64,000 bases of DNA from an uncultured Pelagibacteraceae bacterium (GTDB taxonomy: Bacteria; Pseudomonadota; Alphaproteobacteria; Pelagibacterales; Pelagibacteraceae). Shown piece after piece: positions 44,963 through 54,191 of this stretch. The stretch lies in contig CACJEG010000002.1 in assembly GCA_902592375.1 (NCBI GenBank), forward strand, positions 62,001 through 126,000, given 5' to 3'. Position numbers and translations under genes: made by a program. Under the pieces are notes generated by a model that was given only the letters and a program-made list of their open reading frames with translations, searched no databases and was not told the origin of the DNA. Position 1 is the first letter of the stretch, and the number at the start of each line of letters is the position of its first letter.

Positions 44963-45510
44963 ATTGTCATTATTTCTTTTTCTTTATAAGAAACTTTTTC
45001 ATCAACTGAATTTATGTGCTCATTTGTGATTGTTTGAACTTTTTTTTCATGAGATTTTTCTTCATCTTCACTAATCTCTTTTGATTTTAAAAGTTTCTTT
45101 AGATCTTCATTTGCCTCTCTTCGAATATTTCGAATTGAAACTTTACATTTTTCACCGATAGATTTAATTAATTTTTTAATTTCTGTTCTTCTTTCTTCAT
45201 TAAGTTCTGGTACAGGTAGTCTTATTAATTGTCCATCTATTTGAGGATTTAGTCCTAAGTCTGATTTTTGTATTGCCGCGTCTACTAATGATACATTGTT
45301 AACGTCCCATACTTGAATATTTATCATTCTAGGTTCTGGGGTTGTTATACTTCCAACTTGATTTATTGGCATTTGTTGTCCATAAACATCTACTTTAATT
45401 AAATCCAACATTGCAGCATTTGCTCTACCAGTACGTAAGGATGATAGTTCTTTAGAGAATACCTCAATGGCTTTATCCATTTTAAGGCTGTATGATTTCT
45501 CATCAAACAT
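44959..45510 (-). CDS. frr: Ribosome recycling factor
   Basis: Splits post-termination ribosomes with EF-G, 183 aa. Conserved text: ELSSLRTGRANAAMLDLIKVDVYG, the PLNQVGSIT-like PINQVGSITTPEPRM, LNPQIDGQLIRLPVPELNEERR and VSIRNIRREANEDLKKL. Length is normal. It starts directly after tsf; the usual pyrH (UMP kinase) gene between tsf and frr is missing here. Confidence 0.97.
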   Translation of the reverse strand: MFDEKSYSLKMDKAIEVFSKELSSLRTGRANAAMLDLIKVDVYGQQMPINQVGSITTPEPRMINIQVWDVNNVSLVDAAIQKSDLGLNPQIDGQLIRLPVPELNEERRTEIKKLIKSIGEKCKVSIRNIRREANEDLKKLLKSKEISEDEEKSHEKKVQTITNEHINSVDEKVSYKEKEIMTI

Positions 45511-46362
45511 TTATTCTCCAATCTTTATTCTATAAAACTCTTTAATTTTCAAATCAGCTATAGATAGTTCTTTTAATACATCTTTAACTTTCTTTTTAGG
45601 TTCCATTACCCAAGCCTGTGTTAAAAGAGCATTTTCCTCTTTAAATTTGTTCATTTTACCTAAGCTTATTTTTTTTGCAATATCCTCAGGTTTTCCAGAG
45701 TTCTTTAATTCTTCAGTAACTAACTCTTGTTCTTTGTCTATAATAGACTGATCTATTAAGCCTGACTCTAAAGCTAGTGGGTTAGATGCTGCAATATGCA
45801 TTGATAGTTGCTTGCTAAATGTTTTAACTATTTCTGAATTATCTTTAGTATCCAAAGAAACCATAACAGCTAATTTTGCAACATTATCTTTTACAACTGT
45901 ATGAAGATAGTGATTATTAACTCCGTCATTATTTTGAATAGTTTTAGCTTTTCCTATTGTAATTTTTTCACCAATTTTTGCAATTAAAGCTACTAGATTG
46001 TCATCAACTGTTTGTCCATTTTTCATTTTAGATGTTTTTAAATCTTCAATGCTTGAATTATTTTGATTATTTAATTCACTTAACTCTTTAACGAAGTTAA
46101 TAAAATCATCATTTTTAGCAACAAAATCTGTTTCACAATTTACTTCAATCACAGATGTCTTTTTATTATCCCCGCTAACTACAACGACACCTTCTTTTGC
46201 ATCTCTAGACATTTTTTTTGAAGCTTTTGAAATTCCTTTCACTCTTAAAATTTCAATTGCTTTATCTAAATCACCATTTGACTCTTTAATAGCTAAGTTA
46301 CAATCTTTAAAACCAGCACCAGTTGCTTCTCTAAGTTTTTTTACTTTCTCTACATCACTCAT
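45511..46362 (-). CDS. tsf: Translation elongation factor Ts
   Basis: Nucleotide exchange factor for EF-Tu, 283 aa. The N-terminal UBA-like domain reads [22 protein letters not shown]. The core motif [19 protein letters not shown] and the later [10 protein letters not shown] are intact. It shares one base with the rpsB stop and abuts frr. Co-expression with rpsB is the rule in bacteria. Confidence 0.97.
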   Translation of the reverse strand: MSDVEKVKKLREATGAGFKDCNLAIKESNGDLDKAIEILRVKGISKASKKMSRDAKEGVVVVSGDNKKTSVIEVNCETDFVAKNDDFINFVKELSELNNQNNSSIEDLKTSKMKNGQTVDDNLVALIAKIGEKITIGKAKTIQNNDGVNNHYLHTVVKDNVAKLAVMVSLDTKDNSEIVKTFSKQLSMHIAASNPLALESGLIDQSIIDKEQELVTEELKNSGKPEDIAKKISLGKMNKFKEENALLTQAWVMEPKKKVKDVLKELSIADLKIKEFYRIKIGE

Positions 46363-47171
46363 TAGTTTAATTTCTCCTTGTCATCTTTAGAAAATTTTTT
46401 TTCTAGTTTTTCTCTATCTAATTCCTGAATAGTTTTTATTTTATCATCAGATTTAACTTTATCTTTCTTGTTCTCAGCTACAGACATAGAGTTTTTAGCA
46501 CTGTTGATAGTTTCTTTGATTAAATTACAATAAAGATCAATAGCTCTTCTTGCATCATCATTTCCTGGAATTGGGTAATCAATATTGTCTGGATTAGAAT
46601 TACTATCTAAAATAGCAATAATTGGTATTCCTAATTTGGAAGACTCGGCGATAGCTAGAGATTCATAATTTGTGTCTATAACAAATACTAAATCTGGAAC
46701 TTTTTTCATTTCAGCTATACCACCTAAAGACCTTTGAAGTTTATCTTTTTTAACACTCATTTTTAAAAGTTCTTTTTTTGTAAAACCTCTATTTTCTGCA
46801 ACTAGATCAGTTTCTAATTTTTTTAATTTTTTAATTGAGTTTGAAATTGTTCCCCAATTGGTTAACATTCCTCCTAACCATCTGTAATTAACAAAATATT
46901 GATCTGTTTCTTTTGCAACCTCAGCTATGGCTTCGGATGCTTGTTTTTTTGTAGATACAAATAAAATTTTTCCATTATTTGAAATAGTTTCATAAACCTT
47001 TTCCAAAGCAACTTTTGTTAATTCAAGGGTTTGGGTAAGGTCTATAATGTGAATAGAGTCTCTTTTTCCAAAAATGTATCTTTTCATTTTTGGATTCCAT
47101 CTTAAAGTTTTATGTCCAAGATGAACGCCTGCTTCTAGTAATTGTTGTATTGTAACGTTAGGTATTTTCAT
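46362..47171 (-). CDS. rpsB: Small ribosomal subunit protein S2
   Basis: 30S ribosomal protein uS2, 269 aa. Motifs are [70 protein letters not shown] and the C-terminal [12 protein letters not shown] lysine/aspartate-rich tail of about 35 residues extends past the core. It is preceded by a structured leader (47172-47258) and a good promoter, so the operon rpsB-tsf-frr and onward probably begins here. Confidence 0.97.
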   Translation of the reverse strand: MKIPNVTIQQLLEAGVHLGHKTLRWNPKMKRYIFGKRDSIHIIDLTQTLELTKVALEKVYETISNNGKILFVSTKKQASEAIAEVAKETDQYFVNYRWLGGMLTNWGTISNSIKKLKKLETDLVAENRGFTKKELLKMSVKKDKLQRSLGGIAEMKKVPDLVFVIDTNYESLAIAESSKLGIPIIAILDSNSNPDNIDYPIPGNDDARRAIDLYCNLIKETINSAKNSMSVAENKKDKVKSDDKIKTIQELDREKLEKKFSKDDKEKLN

Positions 47172-47258
47172 ATTTATTCCCGGTTAAGCCACCACAGTAA
47201 TTTCCAATTAAGGACCGGAGGTATAAAACCAACAACTGTGTGCGTGTTAATTTAATTT
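47172..47258 (-). ncRNA. Structured rpsB leader RNA, probable S2 autoregulatory element
   Basis: The 5' untranslated region of rpsB is clearly richer in G and C than the surrounding DNA. On the RNA, CACAG (47240-47236) can pair with CUGUG (47197-47193), and CCGGU (47218-47214) with ACCGG (47184-47180). These interleave to form a pseudoknot. UCC/GGA closes a small hairpin with loop UUAAUU inside. A cis-regulatory motif before rpsB has been described for Candidatus P. ubique, and this region fits its place. Binding of S2 to repress its own operon is the likely role. Confidence 0.7.
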
Positions 47259-47264
47259 AGGGAT

Positions 47265-47293
47265 TATTTACAAATATTTACTATATTTAACAA
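47265..47293 (-). promoter_or_regulatory. Candidate promoter for rpsB operon
   Basis: The minus strand has TTGTTA (47288-47293), a 17-base spacer, and TAAATA (47265-47270). Transcription would start near 47258, giving a leader of about 87 bases that just contains the structured element. It lies between the convergently placed ends of dnaE sequence and rpsB, in the only sizeable gap of this part of the window. Confidence 0.5.
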
Positions 47294-47301
47294 GTAATTA
47301 T

Positions 47302-50300
47302 TTAATTAATTATTGCCTGAATTTCTTGATTTCTTAAGAGATTTAGAGCTTTTCTGTCTAATTTACGTGCATTTTTTAATTTAAATTTAAGAATATTTTT
47401 TCCAGAATTTAAATTAATATTTACAATAGTTTTGCCATCGCCTTCTAAAATTTTGGATATTTTTTCAATTTCTAACTTCGATTTAATTTCAAATGAAACC
47501 TCATTTATAGGACTATTAAATACATCTTTAAGGGAAGCTATTTTTTGAACATTAATCCTAGTGAGTCGATTTTCATCATTAGAAATATTTTTAAATAAAG
47601 TTAAAATAAGGGAGTTACCCTCTTTCAAAATTTCTCTATTTAATTCTAAAACATCTGAGAAAATAAAAAGTTCAAATACACTTGATAAATCTGTTAATTT
47701 TAAAACAGCGTAAGAATTACCTTTTGCAGTTTTTCTTTCTTGAACCTTCAGAAGTGTTGCGGCTATGTTAGCGTCTTTTAAATCTTCTTTTGAAATAAAA
47801 TTTGAATAATCTGTTATTTTATAATCATTAAAAATCTCAGTAAATTGATTTAACGGATGGTCAGAAATAAAGAAACCTACCGCTTCAAATTCTTTAGATA
47901 ATCTTTCTTCAAATTTCCAATCTTCAGTTTTAATTAAAATCTCATTCTGTGAACTTTCATCTTCTGAGAATAAATCAATCTGATTAGCAGATTTATTATC
48001 AAATATATTTTTATTTTTAGCTATAATTGCGGGAATAGAATTATACAAAGCTTGTCTATTTGAGTTTAATTTATCAAAAGCACCAGCTTTTACTAAACCT
48101 TCTAATTGGAGCTTGTTTATATCTTTTGGATTTACTCTATTTATGAAATCATGAATTGAATCAAATTTTCCATTTAAAATTCTTTCCTCAACTATATTTG
48201 ATATTGCCTCATAACCTACAGCTTTAATTCCTCCTAAAGCATAGTAGAATTTATCATTGATTGTTCTAAAATCAGCAAAACATTCGTTTATATCTGGACG
48301 GACAACTTCAACATTTAATCTATTTAATTCTTCGTAAAATTCACTTAACTTATTTTGATTAGATATATCCATAGTCATTGATGCTGCAATGAACTCTTTT
48401 GGATAATATGTTTTTAAAAAAGCAGTTTGATAAGAAATAATTGCATACGCAGCAGCGTGACTTTTGTTAAAACCATATTCTGCAAATGGTTCAATTTTTA
48501 AAAAAATTCCAGCAGCGACATCTTTTGCAATTCCATTTTTAACAGCTCCAGCGATGAAACCTTGTTTCTGTTTTTCAAGTTCTGCTCTTTTCTTTTTACC
48601 CATTGCTCTTCTCAATAGATCAGCTTGTCCTGCTGTAAATCCTGATAATTTTTGTGCAATCTGCATTACCTGTTCTTGATAAATAATTACACCATAAGTT
48701 GGTTTTAAAATATCTTCTAGGAGTGGATGTAAATAATCTGGTTTTTGTTTTCCATGTTTACAGTCATTATATGTTGGAATATTGCTCATTGGTCCTGGTC
48801 TGTATAGAGCAACTAAAGCAATAATATCTTCAATATGATTTGGTTTCATTTGAATTAAGGCTTCTCTCATACCAGCACTTTCAATTTGGAATAAGCCAAC
48901 TGTTTTACCTGTTGACATTAGATCGAAAACTTTTTGATCTTCGTGATTTATTTTTTCTATATCAAAATCTTTAATTTTTTTTCTTATAAGTTTTTGTGTG
49001 TTGTTAATTACAGTAAGAGTTTTTAAGCCCAAAAAATCAAATTTTACTAAACCTGCATTTTCTGCTGAGTACATATCGAATTGAGTAGATGGTAATAGTA
49101 AATCTGCAGAAACATCTTTGTACAAAGGAACAACTTCAGTAAGTTTTTTATCTGCTATAACTACTCCAGCAGCATGTGTGGCAACATTTCTATTCAGACC
49201 TTCTAATTTTAGTGAGAGATCAGTAAGTTTCTTTACCCTTGGATCATCATTTATGAGTTTTTGTAATCGTGGCTCACCAGCAATACACTGAGTTAAGTTT
49301 TGTGGTCTAGATGGATCAAAAGGTATCATTTTTGATATACTATCAACAAACCCATAAGCTAAACCCAAAACTCGCCCTACGTCTCTAATTACCATTCGGG
49401 CTTTTAATTTACCAAATGTTATTATATGAGCTACGCTATCTTTATATTTTGTTGTTAGATACTCAAAAACTTGATCTCTTTTATCCTCACAAAAGTCTAT
49501 ATCAAAATCTGGCATTGAAATTCTGTCAGGATTTAAGAATCTTTCAAAAATAAGATTAAATTTTATTGGATCAACATCTGTAATTGATAAACACCAAGCT
49601 ACTAATGAACCAGCACCCGAACCCCTTCCAGGACCTACAGGGATATTGTTATTTTTAGCCCATTTTATATAGTCAGCAACGATAAGAAAATAACTAGAAT
49701 ATTTCATTTCTATAATAATAGAAAGTTCATGATTAAGCCTATCCTTATATTCTCTATAAGAATTGTTATTTTCTAAATCTTCATTACTTAAATTAAAGGT
49801 CTTATTGAATTTAACTTTTAAACCTTCAATAGAATCTTTTTTTAAAATTTCATCTGCATTTCCATCTTTGTTACTGCTAATATTAGGCAATATTGGGTTA
49901 GAAAATAATGGTCTATAGCTACATCTTAATGGAAAATTATAATTATTTTCCAAAGCTTCAGGTAAGTCAGCAAATAACTCTGACATCTCTGAATTAGTTT
50001 TTAGGTAATGCTGATCAGTTAATCTTAATCTATTTTTTTCATTTACATACGTCTTGTTACCTATGCAAATTAAAGCATCGTGAGCTTCATGCATTTCTTT
50101 ATCTAAATAAAAAACTTCATTAGTTGCAATAATAGGAATTTCTAGATCTAATGATTTTTTTAAATTAAATTTTTCAAATCCAATTTCATTTTGATCGTTA
50201 TGTCTTTGAATCTCTATATAAAATCTATCCCCAAAGGTTGTTTTAATTTTACTATAAGTTTCATCAATTTCAGTAAACTTTCCTTTATCAAATAATTTAC

Positions 50301-50718
50301 CAAATAAACCAAAAACAGTTCCTGAAAATACAGCAACACCTTTAGAATTATATAATAATAATTCAAAATCTACATGCGGGTCTGATAATTTATCATTTTT
50401 TAAATACGAAAAAGATGAAAGTTCTATTATATTTTTATATCCAACTTCATTAAGAGCAAATATAGGGAGTAAACCTATTGTTTCTCCGATTTTGAAATTA
50501 ATTTGAGTTCCGATTATTGGTTGAGTTCCAGACTTTGAGATCTTTTCAGCAAATTCAAGTGCTCCACATAAATTTGAAGTGTCACACAAACCAAGGGATT
50601 TTATTTTATTTTTCTTGGAATATTCTTGTAAATCATCAATTCTAGCTGCTCCTTCGCAAATAGAATATTGAGTATGAATTTTAAGATGATTGAAATTTTG
50701 AGGGTAAGACTCAGACAT
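47302..50718 (-). CDS. dnaE: DNA polymerase III alpha subunit
   Basis: Replicative DNA polymerase, 1138 aa. An N-terminal PHP domain begins HLKIHTQYSICEGAARI; the metal-ligand positions are degenerate (HTQYS), as in E. coli DnaE, so proofreading must come from a separate subunit. The polymerase active-site aspartates are in MPDFDIDFCEDKRD, with GPGRGSGAGSLVAW before them. PHP-palm-fingers motifs such as GLFQIESAGMREAL, LYRPGPM and YGVIIYQEQVMQIA follow, then the helix-hairpin-helix and OB-fold regions (LKVQERKTAKGNSYAVLKL). It overlaps lolD by eight bases. Confidence 0.97.
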   Translation of the reverse strand: MSESYPQNFNHLKIHTQYSICEGAARIDDLQEYSKKNKIKSLGLCDTSNLCGALEFAEKISKSGTQPIIGTQINFKIGETIGLLPIFALNEVGYKNIIELSSFSYLKNDKLSDPHVDFELLLYNSKGVAVFSGTVFGLFGKLFDKGKFTEIDETYSKIKTTFGDRFYIEIQRHNDQNEIGFEKFNLKKSLDLEIPIIATNEVFYLDKEMHEAHDALICIGNKTYVNEKNRLRLTDQHYLKTNSEMSELFADLPEALENNYNFPLRCSYRPLFSNPILPNISSNKDGNADEILKKDSIEGLKVKFNKTFNLSNEDLENNNSYREYKDRLNHELSIIIEMKYSSYFLIVADYIKWAKNNNIPVGPGRGSGAGSLVAWCLSITDVDPIKFNLIFERFLNPDRISMPDFDIDFCEDKRDQVFEYLTTKYKDSVAHIITFGKLKARMVIRDVGRVLGLAYGFVDSISKMIPFDPSRPQNLTQCIAGEPRLQKLINDDPRVKKLTDLSLKLEGLNRNVATHAAGVVIADKKLTEVVPLYKDVSADLLLPSTQFDMYSAENAGLVKFDFLGLKTLTVINNTQKLIRKKIKDFDIEKINHEDQKVFDLMSTGKTVGLFQIESAGMREALIQMKPNHIEDIIALVALYRPGPMSNIPTYNDCKHGKQKPDYLHPLLEDILKPTYGVIIYQEQVMQIAQKLSGFTAGQADLLRRAMGKKKRAELEKQKQGFIAGAVKNGIAKDVAAGIFLKIEPFAEYGFNKSHAAAYAIISYQTAFLKTYYPKEFIAASMTMDISNQNKLSEFYEELNRLNVEVVRPDINECFADFRTINDKFYYALGGIKAVGYEAISNIVEERILNGKFDSIHDFINRVNPKDINKLQLEGLVKAGAFDKLNSNRQALYNSIPAIIAKNKNIFDNKSANQIDLFSEDESSQNEILIKTEDWKFEERLSKEFEAVGFFISDHPLNQFTEIFNDYKITDYSNFISKEDLKDANIAATLLKVQERKTAKGNSYAVLKLTDLSSVFELFIFSDVLELNREILKEGNSLILTLFKNISNDENRLTRINVQKIASLKDVFNSPINEVSFEIKSKLEIEKISKILEGDGKTIVNINLNSGKNILKFKLKNARKLDRKALNLLRNQEIQAIIN

Positions 50719-51388
50719 GAGATGATTTTATACTACCATCTATCATCTCCAATAGGCAATCTGCCTTATTGGCAAAGAATCTATTATGAGTTGCAAATAT
50801 AATAAGTCTATCTGACCTTTTTTGTTTATAAAAAAGTTGAAAAACATCTTTTGCAGTTTCCATATCCAAACTTCCAGTTGGCTCATCTGCTAAAATAATT
50901 TCAGGATCATTTACAATTGCTCTTGCTATAGCAACTCTTTGAGCCTCACCACCTGACAGTTGAGATGGAAAATGATCTGCCCTCTTAGAAAGACCTATTT
51001 TTTTGAGTAATTTTTCTGCATTAGATATTGCTAAATCTTTATTGTCATTAATTGCAAGTGAGGCCAAATATATATTTTCTAAAGCAGTAAAATCCGGGAG
51101 AAGATTATTTTGTTGATAAACAATTCCTATTTTTTTAGATCTATAAACATCATTTTTTTCAGATTCATTGAAATTTACTGGAATTTTATCAAAATGGATT
51201 GACCCAGATGATGGTCTATCAATCAATGAAATTAAATTTAATAAAGTTGATTTGCCTGACCCAGATGGCCCCATTATAGAATAGCTTTTACCTTTATCAA
51301 ACTTTTGAGAAAGATTTTTTAATACTTTAACTGTTTTTTCAGTTTTAAAAGTTTTAAATATTTTTTTTAATTCAAGAAAATTATTCAT
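50711..51388 (-). CDS. lolD: Lipoprotein-releasing ABC transporter ATP-binding protein LolD
   Basis: ATPase of the Lol system that extracts outer-membrane lipoproteins from the inner membrane, 225 aa. Walker A is GPSGSGKST, the signature LSGGEAQR, Walker B EIILADEPTGSLD, and the switch region FATHNRF. It belongs to the MacB/LolD subfamily. It overlaps the permease gene by eight bases and dnaE by eight bases, so translation of the three genes is probably coupled. Confidence 0.93.
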   Translation of the reverse strand: MNNFLELKKIFKTFKTEKTVKVLKNLSQKFDKGKSYSIMGPSGSGKSTLLNLISLIDRPSSGSIHFDKIPVNFNESEKNDVYRSKKIGIVYQQNNLLPDFTALENIYLASLAINDNKDLAISNAEKLLKKIGLSKRADHFPSQLSGGEAQRVAIARAIVNDPEIILADEPTGSLDMETAKDVFQLFYKQKRSDRLIIFATHNRFFANKADCLLEMIDGSIKSSHV

Positions 51389-52613
51389 ATTTTAAAGATT
51401 TTATTGGGTCCAATTTGGCTGCTTTAAAGGCAGGAAAAATTGAAACTATTATTGTTATAATTATTGAACAAATTGATATTAAAAAAATTGATATTGGATC
51501 TATTTCTGAAGGCATCTTGCTTAAAAAATAAATCTCTTCTGGAAATAAACTTATATTGAATGTTGAGCTAAGAAATTGTCTAAAATTCTCTATGTAAAGA
51601 GAAAACGTTACACCTAAAAAAATTCCAAAAATAGTCGCTGATGTTCCTATTATTACACCTACTAAAAAAAATATTTTTACAATTGATTTATTTAACACAC
51701 CAATTGACTTTAAAATTGCGATATCTCTTGTTTTGTTTTTAACTAAAATTGTTAACCCAGAAATTATATTAAAGGCTGCAACAATAATTATTAAAGATAG
51801 GATAATAAACATTACATTTCTTTCTACTTTTAAGGCAGAAAATAATGAACTATTCATATCAGCCCAACTAACAACAAATTCTTCATCGAAAATTTCTTGG
51901 ACAATAATTTTTTGCTGCTCAATTTTATTTGGGTTTTTTAAATAAATTTCTAAATTTCTATCCTCTGACCTATAGTCAAAAAAATCCTCAAGAGTACTTA
52001 AGTTAATAAATGCGATATTATTATCAAACTCAGCTAAACCACTATTGTAAATTGATGCTACCAAAAAAGTTTTTTGTTTTGGCATACTACCAATAATTGT
52101 TTCTACCCCTGATGGTGAAAGTAAAGTTAATTCATCACCTATTTTTAGATCTAAAGAAAAACTTAATTCATTACCTATAGAAATATAGTTTTTATTTAAT
52201 TGACCCTTGTTCCCTTTAAATTTTTCATTTTTAACAATTTCTAAACTTGGAAAATCATTTGTTTTATATCCACGTAATACTATACCTTTTGATGTATCGT
52301 TTTTAAGTATAATAGCTTCACCAGAGTTGCTTAAAATAATATTTTCTGAAATTAATTTTAAATTTTTTTTATTTATTTTTTTTTCATCAATTGGATTTCC
52401 ATAAGTTTTTACAGTTATGTGTGAGTTAAAGCCTACTATTTTATTAATCAGCTCAGTCCTAAATCCGTTCATAACTGACATGACAATAATAAGAACTGCA
52501 ACTCCAAGACTTATTCCTATAAAGGAAAAAATAGATATAACATTCAAAAAGCCATCTTTTTTTCTAGCTTTTAAAAATCTAAAAGTAATTTCTTTTTCTA
52601 AAGTAGAAATCAA
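51381..52613 (-). CDS. Lipoprotein-releasing ABC transporter permease LolC/LolE
   Basis: Inner-membrane permease of the Lol system, 410 aa. It has an N-terminal span (EKEITFRFLKARKKDGFLNVI, then FIGISLGVAVLIIVMSVMNGF), a large periplasmic MacB-like domain (about 50-255), and a C-terminal FtsX domain with three spans and KTRDIAILKSIGVL. Only one permease gene is present beside lolD, so the transporter is probably a homodimer, as proposed for LolF-type systems outside Gammaproteobacteria. It overlaps proS by four bases. Confidence 0.9.
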   Translation of the reverse strand: MISTLEKEITFRFLKARKKDGFLNVISIFSFIGISLGVAVLIIVMSVMNGFRTELINKIVGFNSHITVKTYGNPIDEKKINKKNLKLISENIILSNSGEAIILKNDTSKGIVLRGYKTNDFPSLEIVKNEKFKGNKGQLNKNYISIGNELSFSLDLKIGDELTLLSPSGVETIIGSMPKQKTFLVASIYNSGLAEFDNNIAFINLSTLEDFFDYRSEDRNLEIYLKNPNKIEQQKIIVQEIFDEEFVVSWADMNSSLFSALKVERNVMFIILSLIIIVAAFNIISGLTILVKNKTRDIAILKSIGVLNKSIVKIFFLVGVIIGTSATIFGIFLGVTFSLYIENFRQFLSSTFNISLFPEEIYFLSKMPSEIDPISIFLISICSIIITIIVSIFPAFKAAKLDPIKSLKYE

Positions 52614-53944
52614 ATCGAATTTTTTTGTTTAGTTATAATTTCTATAATTTTACTTAATGGTAAATTTTGAGTTTCACCACCGGTTTCCTTGAACTCTAAT
52701 AAATCACCCTCACTTTTCTTACCAATAATAATTTGATATGGAGCACCAATTAAATTCATTTTTTTAATTTTTGATGAGAAATTCTCATCTGTATCATCAA
52801 TGATTGCATCAATATTATTTTTGAGCAATTCTATATTGATATTATTTGCTTTATCTAAAGCTGAGCTGTCATTTTTATTTATCATAGGTATTAAAGCAAT
52901 ATCATAAGGAGCAACAGACAATGGCCATTTCATGATTTCATTTTTATCATCATATTTTGCCTCAATTATAGCCCCTACTAACCTTGATACACCAATTCCA
53001 TAAGAACCCATTTTAACAAAATCTTTTTTTCCTCCTGGTAAATCAACAGATGCTCCCATTGGTTTTGAGTATTTGTCACCAAAATAAAATATATGACCTA
53101 CTTCGATACCTTTTGTAATCAATTGATTTTCCTTGGAAACAATTTTTTCAAACTCTTCTTTATTAAACTTTTCATCAGTTACAGCATAAAACTGTTCATA
53201 TTTTTTTCTCATACTTTCCAAAGATACTTTTTCTATTTCAGTATCATCGCTATCAAGATCGAATATTCTTTTATCTGTGAAAATTTTACTTTCTCCAGTA
53301 TCAGCAAGAATAATAAATTCGTGAGATAAATTTCCACCTATAGGTCCTGTATCAGCAGCCATGGGTATTGCTGTCAAAGACAATCTTTTAAATGTTCTTA
53401 AATAAGAAAGAAAGAATTTATTATAAGAATAAAAAGCTTCTTCATCTGATACATCAAATGAATAGGCATCTTTCATATAAAACTCTCTACCACGCATAAT
53501 TCCAAATCTAGGTCTAATTTCATCTCTGAACTTCCATTGAATATGATACATAAGTTGTGGGAGTGATTTATAAGATTTTATTGAAGATCTAAAAATTTCA
53601 GTAACTTGCTCTTCATTGGTTGGTCCATATAACATTTCTCTATTTTGACGGTCGGTTATTCTTAACATCTCTTCACCATAATCGTCATAACGACCACTTT
53701 CTTTCCAAATTTCGCTGGATTGAATTGTTGGCATTAATATTTCTTGAGCTCCAATTTTATTTTGTTCTTGTCTAACAATGTCTTCTATTTTTTTCATTAC
53801 CTTAAAACCTAAAGGTAACCATGAATAAATTCCTGCAGAGGCTTGCTTAATCATGCCTACTCTCAACATCAATTGATGAGATTTAATTTTTGCCTCTGAA
53901 GGATTGTTTTTTAATATTGGTATAAATGAATTTGATAAAAGCAT
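52610..53944 (-). CDS. proS: Prolyl-tRNA synthetase (short alphaproteobacterial type)
   Basis: Class II synthetase that charges tRNA-Pro, 444 aa. Motif 2 region: [16 protein letters not shown] and [37 protein letters not shown] (in parts: [14 protein letters not shown], then [12 protein letters not shown]). Motif 3: [11 protein letters not shown]. The anticodon-binding domain ends the protein. It lacks the roughly 180-residue insertion editing domain of E. coli ProS (572 aa), which is normal in Alphaproteobacteria. Alanyl-tRNA-Pro editing would need a free-standing factor. Confidence 0.95.
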   Translation of the reverse strand: [444 protein letters not shown]

Positions 53945-53945
53945 C

Positions 53946-54191
53946 TTAATTAATCATATTTCTTAAATTTAAATATTCAAATTTAATTAATAAGTAAATT
54001 ATTATGAAAATGACAGTAGTAATTCCAGTGCAATAAAGGAATTTTTTCAGCATTTTTGGATTTTCAGGTGATCCAGGATCCTCACCATCAATTTTTACAG
54101 TCTTTGTTCGATTCACATCAATAGGTAGAATAGCAAAAAAAACTATCCACCATATAATTATATAGATAATAGCTAAGCCAGTTGCGCTCAT
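53946..54191 (-). CDS. DUF1467 family membrane protein
   Basis: Small membrane protein of 81 aa with two hydrophobic spans (residues about 6-24 and 50-68). They are joined by a hydrophilic loop carrying the family pattern GEDPGSPENPKMLKK. DUF1467 proteins are typical alphaproteobacterial neighbours of proS and the complex I cluster; function is unknown. The first base overlaps the RNase J stop, and proS follows after one base. Confidence 0.85.
   Translation of the reverse strand: MSATGLAIIYIIIWWIVFFAILPIDVNRTKTVKIDGEDPGSPENPKMLKKFLYCTGITTVIFIIIYLLIKFEYLNLRNMIN

Noticed and set aside
52610..53944. Truncated proS
   Set aside because: Lack of the editing insertion is the normal state of alphaproteobacterial ProS; catalytic motifs and anticodon domain are intact.
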